A stretch of DNA of 64,000 nt from Parelaphostrongylus tenuis (taxonomy: Eukaryota > Nematoda > Chromadorea > Rhabditida > Metastrongylidae), in assembly GCA_019055375.1 (NCBI GenBank), contig JAHQIW010007183.1:62001-126000 (forward strand). Direction: 5' to 3'. Below, in pieces: positions 1 through 10,794 of the stretch. The first letter of the stretch is position 1, and every line of letters starts with the position of its first letter. Both the position numbers and the translations under genes were made by a program. The notes below the pieces were generated by a model that worked only from the letters and a program-made list of their open reading frames with translations, ran no database searches and was not told the DNA's origin.

Positions 1-688
1 TCGGCCGCCTCTTTACCGGCTACCTTATAGGCGAGTGATCGATGATCTTAAGGGCTAGACATGTGTGGCGCAACTTGTTGCTCAATCGGGAATCTTTCCA
101 CCCCTCTGAAAGATATTTCAAATAAAACGATTGAATCACATGTGCGAGATTTCCTCTATACATTCATATGTTTTCATGCTTCCAGAAAAGTATACGCGTG
201 ATAAGAATGAAGGAGCGCTGCAGGGTGAAATATGGTGTTATCCTGGATGCTTCAGCGTTTTGAAAGGGTGCTTCGAAAAACCGATCACGTAGAGCGCTAG
301 CCAGAAATTTAAGCTTCTGAATGATTGCTAGAACTCTTATGAGAAGTTTTTGTCCAGCAAATGGGGTCGAATATTTCTTTCTCACCGTCTAACAGAAAAG
401 AGCAGAATGTTTTAATCCAGGTTTTTGAAAAACAGTCGAATAAAGAAGGTACTGTATTGTCCATACCAACTGCAGGTCACCTACTGTAGGCACGTTGGCA
501 GTTAATGATTATTTCACTTGACGAGAGCGTATCATTCTCCGTTACTCTACCTCTATTATAGTGGCCGAGTGAAAGGCACTGATTTCTGTTCAACAACTCC
601 TAGGTGTTAAATACAGCTCTTATTGATTACTAGTAATGCAATACAATACAGTGAAGTATAGCAGCGTAAATAGTTTAACAGTCGTGGT
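1..688. other. No recognisable gene or repeat
   Basis: Short chance reading frames only, on both strands. I see no splice-consistent exon and no match to the repeat families found elsewhere in the window. Confidence 0.5.
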
Positions 689-725
689 GGCTTACGTTTC
701 AGCGAGATTCGCCATCTTCAGAGCC
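689..725 (-). ncRNA. Hammerhead-like motif, Penelope-associated class (decayed)
   Basis: On the minus strand GGCT is followed by CTGAAGA, a short GGCG...CGCT stem, GAAACGTA and AGCC. GGCT and AGCC pair as stem I. It is the same motif as the ones ending the Penelope-like arms at 3.6 and 5.3 kb, with the cleavage triplet changed from GTC to GTA, which still fits the NUH rule. One unpaired base sits between CTGAAGA and stem II, so activity is uncertain. It is probably a solo remnant of a Penelope terminal repeat. Confidence 0.45.
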
Positions 726-1015
726 GCTTAAATGTTTCAGGTCTTTCAATTATTCATTGAAAATCAACCAGTTAGAGTCAGTGCGCAAGTGAGACATTTT
801 CAGAGACTATTATGATAAACTCATTGGATAAACAACGCTACTATGCTATCATACCATCGCTAAAAGTGATTAATCAAAAAGAATTCTGTTTGATCTTCCA
901 ATATCCAACATCTGTCAGCGTGACTGGGTTCAATGTCAATATCGACTACCTGGGCCAAACTGTTGACAGTTGGTTCCTGACAGATAGAAGCGCTGTAGCG
1001 TAGAAACAGTGGTGG

Positions 1016-1130
1016 CAAAACGGTCGTCAGTAGTGCAGCGGATTAGAGCACGAGATCCCAGATAGAGTGGGATATGTGTTCGAATCCCGCTTGACGCGAA
1101 AGTTTTGCACTTCATCCTACATCACTGGGT
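1016..1130 (+). repeat. tRNA-derived SINE, family B
   Basis: An A-box-like AGTGCAGCGGATTAGAGCA and a B-box-like GTTCGAATCCCGC lie at tRNA spacing, followed by the family tail GAAAGTTTTGCA...TCATCACTGG. The same tail follows the copy at 6.18 kb, so this is a dispersed SINE and not a tRNA gene. No 7-bp acceptor stem closes it. Confidence 0.75.
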
Positions 1131-1234
1131 ATAAACAAGACTTCCCTGAGAACTCAGGACAAACAATCTGAAAGTGTTCACTACAGAAGTGAATCTGGAT
1201 GGCTTGCACAGAATAATATTGAGCAACTTTATAT

Positions 1235-1312
1235 ATCGAATGGGAATCGAACACGGCTTACACCCTTTCCGCAGGCGCGTGCTAACCAATCGCACTACCA
1301 AGGCTCCTGTTC
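1235..1312 (-). repeat. tRNA-derived SINE head, minus strand
   Basis: The minus strand carries a tRNA-like head with a B box (complement of GGGAATCGAACACGG) and an A-box region rich in GGTT/TAGC. It resembles the family-B SINE heads elsewhere in the window. The acceptor stem is not intact. Confidence 0.55.
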
Positions 1313-1793
1313 TGCTAGCACTCTTGAGTTAATACTAAATAGGCAGTGGTAATCACTCTTTTCAAGAGATACACGGATTATCAGCATCATTTGATATACG
1401 AAAGCTGAAGTGATGACTATCCGCAAAGTCCTCGAACGTGTGTGTATGAGCACCCTTTGGCTTCCCACCCTCACTCTCCTCCTCCAGAAAAAAAACTTTC
1501 GTATTCTAAAAGAACTCTCGAGAAACCTGCACCTGTTAAAGTAGTGGAGCACAAAAGTGGTTAATATCAGAATTCCAGCAGCACTTCGGCATCCAAAGAC
1601 GTAATAAAGAGGAATAGCAAACGATGGGAGCTCTTGTGTGAACCATGACAATCTCGGTGGTATCATCAGCTGAAACAATGAGAACTGGCTCCACTAAGAT
1701 ATTCGATATACACGGGAAACTTGCTTCTTTAAGATAATATAATTTGAAATATTGTTGAACTATGATTTCGTCATTTATTGACGAACTATTTTC

Positions 1794-2013
1794 GGGACCA
1801 AGGACCCACGGCCTCTGCATCCCTGACTAGCAACTGTAAGCGGTCGGCTCCACCTCCCCTACGTCTTTAACTCCAGCGTGTTTCGTCTAACAACGGCAGG
1901 CTGTTGTATAAAACAATGGCACGCTGGCGGTTAGAGATGGCGGGGAGGTGGAGCAGACCGTCCAGAGCTGTCAATTCGAGATGCAGAGGCCGTGAGCTCA
2001 CGGTCCCGAAGAG
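1794..2013. repeat. Foldback (inverted-repeat) element, about 220 bp
   Basis: The first about 86 bases and the last about 94 bases are imperfect reverse complements. Both arms contain CGGCCTCTGCATC, TCCACCTCCCC and CCAGCGTG or their complements. A roughly 40-bp centre contains a small ACAAC...GTTGT dyad. There is no coding capacity. The structure fits a miniature inverted-repeat transposon or a foldback element; I did not identify a superfamily. Confidence 0.75.
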
Positions 2014-2157
2014 GGTACTTGCGAAATGATTAGAGAAAAAGTCAGATGCCCAATTTTCGATCTAATAGCTCACTTAGGCCAAATCAAATCGAAAAAATCA
2101 AAAGAAGCGACAGTAGATTAAGAATTAGAATAGAACAACAATTATGAATATACATCT

Positions 2158-2258
2158 CAAAGTACTAAGAGGGATGTAAAACATTCGACACCAGACGGGA
2201 GCCGAACCCGCGTTTCACCCATACCGATAGGGCGTTTGCTCTACAGTTACATCCCCGC
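2158..2258 (-). repeat. tRNA-derived SINE, family B, minus strand
   Basis: The minus strand has a B box (complement of GAGCCGAACCCGCGTTTC) and an A-box-like segment, preceded on the plus strand by the tail complement ACATTCGACACCAGACGGG. The same arrangement recurs at 27.2, 27.5, 36.0 and 37.3 kb. Confidence 0.7.
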
Positions 2259-2317
2259 TTTATGTGCTTACAAACTGTTGAGGGGTGGGAGCTGATAGCT
2301 ACGATGTCTTATATCAA

Positions 2318-2440
2318 ACAAAGACTGGTAGCCGAGCAATGGCAATGGCAGCATAGTGATCGCACGCAGCTCGTCGGTATGGGCAAACGCGGGTTCACTC
2401 CGGCCTGAGGACGATTATTTTGCATTCCACTTAACGGTCT
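2318..2440 (+). repeat. tRNA-derived SINE, family B, plus strand
   Basis: A tRNA-like head with A-box-like and B-box-like (CGCGGGTTCACTCC) segments is followed by the family tail ending near TTTTGCATTCCACTT. It faces the minus-strand copy just upstream, so the two form an inverted SINE pair. Confidence 0.65.
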
Positions 2441-2876
2441 TAGATGTGTATTTATACCATTTTAAAACTGCTAAAAGGCAGTAAAAACAACAAATTCACA
2501 TAGAACAACAGCGTTGACATTTGAAAATGAAGAGGGTTATTTTGATCCTCAACTTTTCAGGCGGGTCCTTTTCCGCTGGACGAATTATTTTGTAACAGCG
2601 AAAACATAACTATATTTCACACTCGGTTTACTTTCATTGGATAGTTAGGGTTTGTGGATCGGTTTCTATCACACTATACTAATACTCATTCCATAGGACG
2701 AATGTCGATGACTCTGAAGCTGAATTCTGTTCTTGAGAAGGTCTTTATAGTGCGTTGAATGAGCGAAAAGCTAGTTACGTTTCACATTCGAAGTTTTTTT
2801 TTTCTGCACATAAAACATATGCCCGATTTTTTTTTGAGCCGTATATGTGGTCAGTCTGCTATGGGCACCTATAGAG

Positions 2877-2918
2877 CCCAATACACGTGTTTCGGCCTTG
2901 GTAACCTCATCAGTTGAG
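2877..2918 (-). ncRNA. Hammerhead ribozyme motif, ACACGTGT class
   Basis: On the minus strand: CTCAA (stem I), the exact core CTGATGA, a short stem II (GGTT...GGCC), GAAAC, the palindrome ACACGTGT, A as the cleavage nucleotide, then TTGGG closing stem I. Every invariant core position of a hammerhead is present. Stem III is a perfect self-complementary octamer with no loop, as in ribozymes that cleave as dimers (family knowledge of Penelope elements and retrozymes). It faces the copy at 3.29 kb. Confidence 0.7.
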
Positions 2919-2960
2919 GAGTACCCTTATCCCTAGCCAATCCTGTCGCGAGAACCTAGT

Positions 2961-3060
2961 ACCTCAGTGGGTGAAGTGGTAGAACGCGTCCTCGGCGTGG
3001 ATGAGATCCGGGTTCGAATCTCGTCTGAGGTCGTACTCTTGCTCACTACTCAATTCTCTT
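2961..3060 (+). repeat. tRNA-derived SINE with intact acceptor-stem pairing
   Basis: ACCTCAG (2961-2967) pairs perfectly with CTGAGGT (3025-3031), and GGGTTCGAATCTCG supplies a T-arm/B box. The D and anticodon arms are poor. The downstream tail TTGCTCACTACTCAATTCTCTTA recurs at 18.4 kb after a decayed head, which marks a SINE family. It lies between two oppositely oriented hammerhead motifs. A functional tRNA is the alternative; I consider it less likely. Confidence 0.6.
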
Positions 3061-3288
3061 ATACATATAGGTACTACATATATCGCAATTTGAACGTGGT
3101 CTTAAGAAAACACTCGAAACGAACGGCATGATATTTCATAAATACCACCCAAAAGCAATTGAGCATACAAGGCTGGCGATCTAGAGATTTCATTGACTTG
3201 ACGGCACTTGTAAATCGTTCGTCGTCGCTTGCTCTACGTAAGGTGACTTGGTTCCTACCAAATGGATTGGCTAATACGAAGTGTACTG

Positions 3289-3331
3289 CCCGACTGACGA
3301 AGCTGCTCAGGCCGAAACACGCGTACTGGGC
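3289..3331 (+). ncRNA. Hammerhead ribozyme motif, ACACGTGT class (slightly decayed)
   Basis: CTGACGA at 3294-3300 is followed by a short stem-II region ending AGGCC, GAAAC, and ACACGCGTA in place of ACACGTGTA. Stem I pairing (CCCGA with TGGGC) is partial. About 60 bases downstream is the repeat tail TTTGAGCGTGGTCT and CTCGAGACGAACGGTATGA (3398-3438), shared with copies at 10.9 and 60.6 kb and, reversed, at 33.2 and 57.9 kb. Confidence 0.6.
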
Positions 3332-3589
3332 TATATAAATTGCTCATAGTCGACCACGTGCATGGCTCAAAAAATAATTATCAGGCATAATGCAATTTGA
3401 GCGTGGTCTCACAAAAACACTCGAGACGAACGGTATGAAATATATACGTGCACAAAAAGCCTATGAGTGTGTAGAAAAAATCATGTTTCATCAAACTACT
3501 GCAAAAAATCTAGCGTTTTTCTCAAACAAAGAAAAACAAACGCTTATCAAATATGAATATCGAAAGAACTTATCTTGATTAGCTGACGC

Positions 3590-4440
3590 GAGGTTGGTAA
3601 ATTAGTCGTAGAAGTTCGGCTGACGTTTCAGCGACCCGCCTTCTTCAGAGCCTAGGCGTATGTAGTACTAGTCTGTTTGAATGATTCGGATGGTCTTATT
3701 TATATGCTGCCTAGGTCAGGTTAGAAGATCAAACGAAGAAAGGGCGCGAGATCTCGTGTGATGGTGACGCACTCCTTCCGATTCATTTCGGGATTTTGGG
3801 CGTTTATCCAAATGCCTCAAGAGTTTTGCGCGTGGACGTTTTTGATTCCTGCGCTAGGATTGTGACAGTCACATCAAAATCCTTGTTGTTGTGTTTTTGT
3901 GCCCTATGTAAACTAAAGGCTTGGTTTTATCTATTTCAGATTTACTATCTAGATGTTCTTTTATGCGGATGAAAAGCGGTCTACACGTTTCGCCTATATA
4001 TTCTTCCCCGCATGTTTTACATGTTAGCAAATAAATTGTGCCCGATCTCATACAATCTCCCTCCTTTCCGTTGGGGCAGATTATACAGTTGTTGGTGTTG
4101 CACAATCGATCACAGAGTCTACTGCGGATCAGCTGATGGCGTAGGGTGGGAGGTGCGATTTCGATGACTACCACGGAATTTCCAAGAGCGCATCTTTTTA
4201 GGCACCTTTTAACCGTGCTACTAATTTCGTTTGATATAAATGGCAGTTTGAAGGGAACTTTAGTCAGGTGCGGAGTATTGTTCTTTTAGGACCTAATTCC
4301 ACTTTTTGAATATTCTCTAGTGGCAAATGTTTTGTAGTCATTGTAAATGGCAATTTTTCGTGCCAAGTCTAATTATTCGTTCCCTTCCTCTTTTCCTGTG
4401 CACACACTTTTAGCCGTTGGAAACATGTTTTTAATTAGCG
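3590..4440 (-). mobile_element. Penelope-like element 3' end, minus arm, GIY-YIG endonuclease (frameshifted)
   Basis: The minus strand encodes the C-terminal part of a Penelope-like retroelement protein. It has a Cys cluster (NCIICPNGKEGDC), then GTIYLLTCKTCGEEYIGET, the GIY-YIG nuclease signature, then Arg and RIKEH. The frame shifts near 3915 after KTKPL; the rest of the domain continues in another frame to about 3743. The reverse-transcriptase part is absent. This arm is an almost exact inverted copy of 4.55-5.40 kb. In PLEs the nuclease nicks the target for reverse transcription (family knowledge). Confidence 0.85.
3618..3652 (-). ncRNA. Hammerhead-like motif at the outer end of the minus Penelope arm
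   Basis: On the minus strand: GGCT, CTGAAGA, stem II region, GAAAC, GTC, AGCC. GGCT/AGCC forms stem I, GTC is a classic cleavage triplet and ACGT makes a two-base-pair self-complementary stem III. One extra A follows CTGAAGA before stem II, which departs from the canonical hammerhead. Penelope-like elements are known to carry minimal hammerheads in their terminal repeats. Confidence 0.6.
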
Positions 4441-4544
4441 ATTTTTTCATGTGTGAAGGATGAGAGGAAAGGTGATTGACCAAATTGTTTTTGTTACTTG
4501 GTTTTCGATACCATTGTGTACTATAGCCACTATCCAAAAGCTTC

Positions 4545-5400
4545 ACAAGGCTAAAAGTGTATGCACAGGAGAAGAAGAAAGGAACGAATCATTAGACTTG
4601 GCACGAAAAATCGCCATTTCCAATGACTACAAAACATTCGCTACTTGAGAATATTTGAAAAATGGAATTAGGTCACAAAAGAACAATACTCCGCACCTGA
4701 ATAGAGTCCCCTTCAAATTGCCATTTATATCAAACGAGATTAGTAGCGCGGTTGAAAGGTGCCTAAAAAGATGCGGTCTTGAAAATTCCGTGGTAATTAT
4801 CGAAACCCCACCTCCCACCCCACGCCATCAGCTGATCCGCAATAGACTTTATGATCGATTGTGCAACACCAAAAACTGTATGATCTGCCCCAACGGAAAA
4901 AAGGGGGATTGTATGAGATCGGGCACAATTTATTTGCTAACATGTAAAACATGTGGGGAAGAATATATAGGCGAAACGGGTAGACCACTTTTCATCCGCA
5001 TAAAAGAACATCTAGATAGTAAATCTAAAATAGATAAAACGAAACCTTTAGGTTTACACAGGGCACAAAAACACAACTACAGCGATTTTGATGTAACTGT
5101 CACAATCCTAGCGCAGGATTCAAAAACATCCACGCGCAAGACCCTTGAGGCATTTTGGATAAACGCCCAAAATCCCGAAATGAACCGGAAGGACGAGTGC
5201 GTCACCATCACACGAGATCTCGCGCCCTTTCTTCGTTTGATCTTCTAACCTGACCTAGGCAGCATATAATTAAGACCATCCGAATCATTCAAATAGACTA
5301 GTACTACATACGCCTTGGCTCTGAAGAAGGCGGGCCGCCGAAACGTCAGCCGAACTTCGACGACTAATTTACCAACCTCGCGTCAGCTAATCAGGATAAG
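4545..5400 (+). mobile_element. Penelope-like element 3' end, plus arm, GIY-YIG endonuclease
   Basis: The open frame 4655-5248 has 197 codons. Residues 1-50 resemble the PLE linker (SNEISSAVERCLKRCG), followed by RHQLIR..L, a Cys cluster (NCMICPNGKKGDC), GTIYLLTCKTCGEEYIGET, RPLFIRIKEHLDSK, LEAFWINAQNPEMNRKDE and RDLAPFLRL. This is a complete GIY-YIG domain with the conserved Arg and Glu. No reverse transcriptase lies upstream; the frame starts 110 bases inside the arm, and before it only the inverted arm is found. The element is therefore 5'-truncated. It is the more intact of the pair. Confidence 0.88.
5317..5351 (+). ncRNA. Hammerhead-like motif at the outer end of the plus Penelope arm
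   Basis: GGCT, CTGAAGA, A, GGCG-GGC-CGCC (a perfect 4-bp stem II), GAAAC, GTC, AGCC. Stem I pairs fully over four bases. It mirrors the motif at 3618-3652, so each outer end of the inverted PLE pair ends in this element. The bulged A before stem II and the very short stem III make single-molecule cleavage doubtful; dimeric folding through ACGT is the alternative. Confidence 0.62.
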
Positions 5401-5804
5401 TTTTCTCGATTTTCATATAACACCAAATTATGCCGAGGTTTATAGAAAGCGAACTTTTATTGTTGCTTATCAAATAGAGAAAATCGCGCGCCGCGTGCGA
5501 TATCGATTATACTGTTGTGGGGAAAGGGTTAATAAGGGTTAAATTAGCACTCACAGCGGACCGGACACTGTATCGGCCATACATGACTCGACTGCCGGAC
5601 ATTAGGTGTACGAAAGAAACAGCAGCAATCAACATCATCAGCCAAGACAACCAGTAGATCACAGCGAACTCCGATAAATCGTAAAACATCTTCCGAACGC
5701 CGCCGACCGAGGACAAAGGGGAATTCGACCGATAGTTGCCGTAATTCTCTCAGTGAGGTGGCTGCACCAGCCGCAATTACGTACACACATCGAATTTGAC
5801 GCGA

Positions 5805-5960
5805 GCACGTGCGGCGCAGTGGTTAGAGGTGTCTGTGGCATGCACGCAGTTCATGGTTCGATCTAGCGCAAATCATTTACAAAGCGTTTCATTTTTTTGG
5901 GTTAGTGGATTGATAACAAACTTGTCTGGTATGATAACAAGGCCTGTTGTACACACTGGT
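5805..5960 (+). repeat. tRNA-derived SINE, family A (5' part)
   Basis: The head GTGCGGCGCAGTGGTTAGAG (A box) and GGTTCGATCT (B box) match the family-A consensus seen at 11.6 and 50.6 kb. The body diverges after about 60 bases. Confidence 0.65.
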
Positions 5961-6176
5961 AGGTCACCAAGAGTCACTGGTAGTAAGAGGTCAGGTATAT
6001 ATTCATTCATCTCAAAGACTGCTTGATGAAGCCGCATGTATGCCGTATATCTCAGAAATTGATCATCGTTGAAATCTTTAGCTCTCTTCCTTCAAAGGAT
6101 TTCGCTTGCTAAAGACTTAGTGTCTAAAAACATAAGTACAAATTGTATATATAAGTACAAAGATTGATGACAAAAT

Positions 6177-6300
6177 GGGCGCCAGTAGTGCAGTGGGTTA
6201 GATCGCGCGCTTCCGGATAGAGTGAGATGCGGGTTCGAGCCTCGCCTGACGAGAAAGTTTTGCATATCCACTCTTCATCACTGGTCATATCTATAACATC
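6177..6300 (+). repeat. tRNA-derived SINE, family B
   Basis: GGCGCCAGTAGTGCAGTGGG forms the A-box region, GCGGGTTCGAGCCTCGC the B box, followed by GAAAGTTTTGCATATCCACT and TTCATCACTGG. It is the cleanest family-B copy in the window. Confidence 0.8.
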
Positions 6301-6637
6301 ATCTCACCGCTTGAAGCGGTCAAATAAAACGAATTCAGGTAGTGTAGTTGTTAAATGCGATAACTGCATATGATGTCGATTGACTAGTGATTGTATGAAA
6401 AGTTGTGTACTGAAATCAATGCATGCGGGCACTTTCAACTCAGTTGTAATAATAGAATGTTATCAAATGTCCAGTTGTGATGTGCAGCACGGATCGTACC
6501 CCTCAAGGCTACTCTGACAGAAGCGATCCGACATTCTCCGTCCAAGAATGAAGTGAATCAAGTAAAAGTAACATCATGACATGAAGAAGCACCATTTACA
6601 TCAGAGATACCTAATTGTAAATCGTTCATTTTCTTTA

Positions 6638-7232
6638 AACGGTTGATTACCACGGACCCACGTTGGGCGTGACCAGCTCCGCCTCATGCCCCGCCCTCTC
6701 CAATCACGTCTGTCTCACTCCCACAACACTTCACTTTGAATTTTTTCTACTGTAATCTTTTTCTTTTTATTACAAGATGCTCGAATCACTGACACACTAA
6801 ATCACACAATTCTCATGCAGTAATAGTATAACACAAGCCATCAATCTATATAATTTATTTATCACCATTTATTCATCATTATTCAATCTATGACAATAAG
6901 TTTCACAATTATGCAGCTTTTGACGATAACATAATATATTTACCAAGAACATAACATAGAAAAATAAAAATATATTACAATTGAAATAGATTGTTGAACA
7001 AATGATGATAAATAAATTATGAAAACTGATGGCTTGTGCTATTGTATTACTATATGAGACATGATGTGATCTGGTGTGTTAGTGATTCGAGCATTTTGTA
7101 GCGAAAAAAAGATAACAGCAAAAAAGCTGCAGTCAAGTGTTGTGGGAGTGAGAAAGACATGATTGGAGGGACGGGGCTGGAGGCGGAACCGGACACGCCC
7201 AACGTGGGTCCCGTGGTAGTCAACCAGTTGAC
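6638..7232. repeat. Foldback element with about 200-bp terminal inverted repeats
   Basis: 6638-6850 and 7015-7232 are imperfect reverse complements. Both arms contain CCACGTTGGGCGTG, CCGCCTC, CACTCCCACAACACTT and TCGAATCACTGACACAC or complements. The centre is about 160 bp, AT-rich and non-coding. Long terminal inverted repeats without a transposase suggest a non-autonomous DNA transposon; the superfamily is unknown to me. Confidence 0.75.
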
Positions 7233-7878
7233 TCGCAAAGGTCGAGAAAATGAGTGAAGTCTCTCTAGCGCTGATTCAAGACTGTGGCGATAAATCGGCT
7301 CAGTTACGAAGAAAAACTCGCTAATTAGTAGAAGCGCAAGTAACGCAGCGGTTTGAAGCGCCCTGTAGTATACATCGGATCGCTGACTGAATCCTGGACT
7401 CCGAATCCACAAAGCTCTTCATCGCACCACGGTTGGAAAATCGGTACTAGAGTTGTCCGAGAAAAGTTCACTTAGTGCAATCATAGGTAAAAGCGCTACA
7501 GTTCGGTAAACTTAGGACTCTGAGGAGATAAGAGTCGAACAGCATTCAACGCGTGTTGATAATTTATGTTCGTGACTTACGCCCATAAATGAGGTATGTT
7601 CTTTATGAATATCACGGTGCCCGTAACCAGCTACCACCATGGACTATGATCGTGAAGGAATGAAGCATTCGTCAAGTGTCTTCTGGAGAAAAACAAGTCA
7701 ACATAGTGTCGAATTCCTATTCGCAAACCACGATCAAGTGATCAATGACTGATCAGGATTTCTTGGACATAATTTCGCTATCTTATGGTGAGATGACACG
7801 ATGTTGTTAACCCTTTGAGGACCGCCGTTGATAGGCAGGCGGCGTCGAGTGGATTTCAAGTCAGTTTGATCGTTTCCA

Positions 7879-7913
7879 GGCTCTGAAGAAGACAAGCAGG
7901 CGAAACATCAGTA
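7879..7913 (+). ncRNA. Hammerhead-like motif, Penelope-associated class (decayed)
   Basis: GGCT, CTGAAGA, a weak stem II, GAAACATC, then AGTA instead of AGCC. The core is retained but stem I is damaged. It is probably a solo Penelope terminal repeat. Confidence 0.4.
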
Positions 7914-7984
7914 AGTGTTATACTGGAGAAGTGTTCTTAACAACACTGTGACTGTTAATTAGGATACTAGTGAATTATTTGATC

Positions 7985-9085
7985 AATAAATGAGGTGGTA
8001 GAATATCAGTCAGAAGGAATGCATACTCTTTTTCTGAGTATATTTTATCACTTTGTTTTGATTGGAATGTGAAAGTGTTTTGATCCGTTTTAAGATATCA
8101 CCTGTATCACCTGTCGTCCCGTTGATCGTCGAGTGACTCGAGCGGGTACCAGCAACTCTTCCATTTTTCCCTATCGCGTGCAAGAGTAGCCCAGTGGGTC
8201 CTCCTTGCTCTAGGAATTCGCTGAGCATCATATCTTTCTTCCATCGCTTTCGTAAAGAAATCGGACCAACGGGTCAGTGGCCTTCCTTTAGAGCGCTGAC
8301 GTCCCGCGGAATCCAGTCGGTAATGGCTCTCGTCCATCGGTTGTCGTTGAAGCGCATCACGTGTCCGGCCCACCTTATTTTCGATATCCTGGCGTGTAGA
8401 ACGGCGTCTCTGATTTTCGATCGTTGACGTAGGTCGGAAGTTCGGATCCTTTGTCTCATTTGCGAAATACGAGATACTCCTAGCATCGACCTTTCGACTG
8501 CGCGTTCGATAACGACAAGTGATCTTTCATCCTGCTTACGTAGCGACCAGGTTTCTGCTGCATACGTTAGGGCAGGGATAATTGTCGAGTCGAAAAGGTG
8601 GGCACGGAGTCGGATGTTCTTTGTCCTCTTCACTACATCTTCGATGCTCTTAAACGTTCCCCAAGCCGCTCGTTTCCTCCTGCTCAACTCTGGGGCTAGG
8701 TCGTTCATCATGTTGATTTCACGACCTAGATAGATGTAACTGGAGCATTCGGAAATTGTCGTTCCGTTGAGCGTGAATGGGGCATTAGAAACCCATCCGT
8801 TCCTCATGAACATTGTTTTCGTTAGATTCAGTGAAGACGATCTTCACAGGCGTTACGAAATCAGTCAACATCGTTCGCTGGTGATGTCTGGGTAGTGAAC
8901 TTATCGTCAGCAAAGCTGATGACTCTTAATTGCAGAACACTATTTCCTCCATATGTCCCATCTATGTTCGCATGACGTTGTAGGTGGCAGAATATCAGTC
9001 TGGAGAAATTGCATACCTCTTTTTCTGAACACCTCTTTTACGTCATGGTGATATGTTGTAGAATGGAGTATTCTGGTCGTGAAAG
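7985..9085 (-). mobile_element. RTE-type LINE, C-terminal half of reverse transcriptase (decayed)
   Basis: The minus strand encodes the end of an RTE-clade polyprotein. 9085-8830 carries eroded RT sequence. The clean frame 8813-8274 has MFMRNGWVSNAPFTLNGT, SYIYLGREINMMNDLAPELS, RRKRAAWGTFKSIEDVV, LPALTYAAETW-like text and RWAGHVMRFNDNRWTRA, and then shifts frame to end with KSCWYPLESLDDQRDD. 7985-8092 repeats a piece of the RT domain, indicating a second fragment. Stops and shifts show the copy is dead. The same family occurs at 30.8, 51.2 and 62.5 kb. Confidence 0.9.
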
Positions 9086-9129
9086 TGTTTTAAGCTACGA
9101 TAGGTGATATTAAGATATAGGTGTTTATA

Positions 9130-10790
9130 TATAAGCTAGAGAGTAGCCGTAACATCATTTCACATTTGCTGTTCGCTGGAAAGGTTGGTTAGCAAAGTTT
9201 GCTCTAATGATTTTCAGTCTCAAATATCATTCATTTTAAGATGGCAAAGGAAGATCGACTAAAAACCAACAGAGCAACAGGAGAAGGACAGATTAGGTTT
9301 GAAAGTATTTCCACAGCTTTTAAATACGCTTCACTTTGAGTAACAATTATAAAAAGCAATTCATTTCCCAGAGGTTACGTTGTACCCACGAAGCTTTGGT
9401 GTTCACCTTTGCTTCAGAGCTTCCAATGAACTTGTAAAATTTCAGCGATCTACTATTTCGCACATGAAAATTCTACTATAATTTGATGCTATGTAGCATA
9501 GGGGTCAGTGCTGCAGTGCATCCTATGTGCCTATCGGTAGATAATTCGTCAACAAACTATAGACTAAGGATTGCAATGAGCTGGTTAGCGGCCGGTTTCA
9601 ACGACGGTACTCAAAACTCGTAAAAAACCAAAAATACCTGTAAAGCAAAGAAGTGTTATTCGTGACTTTGTATGCTAATTCTATGCCATCCAAAGCTAAT
9701 GAAGGAATCAAGTTTGTAGCTTTCACAAGATAGTTTTCTTGACAAGAAGTTAATGAACACTTGTGCTGATCGTTTGTCCTTCACCAAACTTCCTGGCCTT
9801 TATAGATGGACAGGAGAGGCGTTGTGTTCAGGCGCTTTCAGAAAGAAAATGTAATATAATTGAGAAACAATTTTGTTTAGATCAACTCATCATGTGACAT
9901 CGTCTTAGATTCTTTATGAAATGCTCTTATGCCGGCAAGATTATGTTTCATTTTCTTTCGCTTGCTTTGAACATGATAATGTCCATTCACTTTGTGAACA
10001 CAGATAACACCCGGCCGGTAGTAATAAGACCTCTAGCCTATCATGAGTATAAACACTCCAGGTTTGAATACCTTCTATCACCCTTTGCCCTATTATCAAC
10101 TCATTATTTTGCAAACACCAACAAGTACAGCATCGGGAAAGCATGAAAACAATAGCAAAAAGTACAGCACAAAAAAGGATGTCTACTGTCGACTTGTGTG
10201 CACCTTAACATACGTTGAAATATAAATGATTTCAAATTTCTGTCGAAGCTCGGAATTAGGAATACAGCAGAGTGATTGGAACAGTGTGCAATACGTACAT
10301 GATACTTTGATGTATCACTGTTGGACAAAACAAATAGTACTTCAACTCTGCGTGGTTGGCAGGCAAAATCATACGGGATTTTTATTGGTATATAGCTACA
10401 CTAAGTTTATATTTTGATAGTTTCACACAAGTCACGGTGTACCGGAGATGTACGAGCTATGAATAAAGTCGTAGCACAGTAAGGGTGCATATATTATGGA
10501 ATGCGAGGTCTCCTCTAAGATATCTCATCAGCGTCGAATGCTTCTGAAAATCTGTCATACTACGGGCGCACTAATTATCTAACAGACGATCCATGTTCAT
10601 GGCAGCACATATATCCCACTATTTTTCACAATCTGAACATCAATACCAGCCAAAGAGCTTCGAGTGCGCAACACTCTGTGTTGGGTGAAGGTTTCACTTG
10701 ACATGGAGTGTAAAGCGTTCGTCTTCGATGACTCTCTATAAGGAGTGGGAGGCTCCCGAGAGAACTGACTATGAGAAGATCGAAAAACGA
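9130..10790. other. No recognisable gene
   Basis: AT-rich sequence with only short overlapping frames on both strands. A weak SINE-like head may lie near 9.49 kb. I see nothing else supportable. Confidence 0.5.
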
Positions 10791-10794
10791 CGGG

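Noticed and set aside
2961..3031. Functional tRNA gene
   Set aside because: The acceptor and T arms look right, but the D and anticodon arms are poor, and its downstream tail recurs at 18.4 kb, marking a SINE.
8194..8427. Plus-strand frame over the 8-kb region
   Set aside because: Antisense shadow of the RTE reverse transcriptase.
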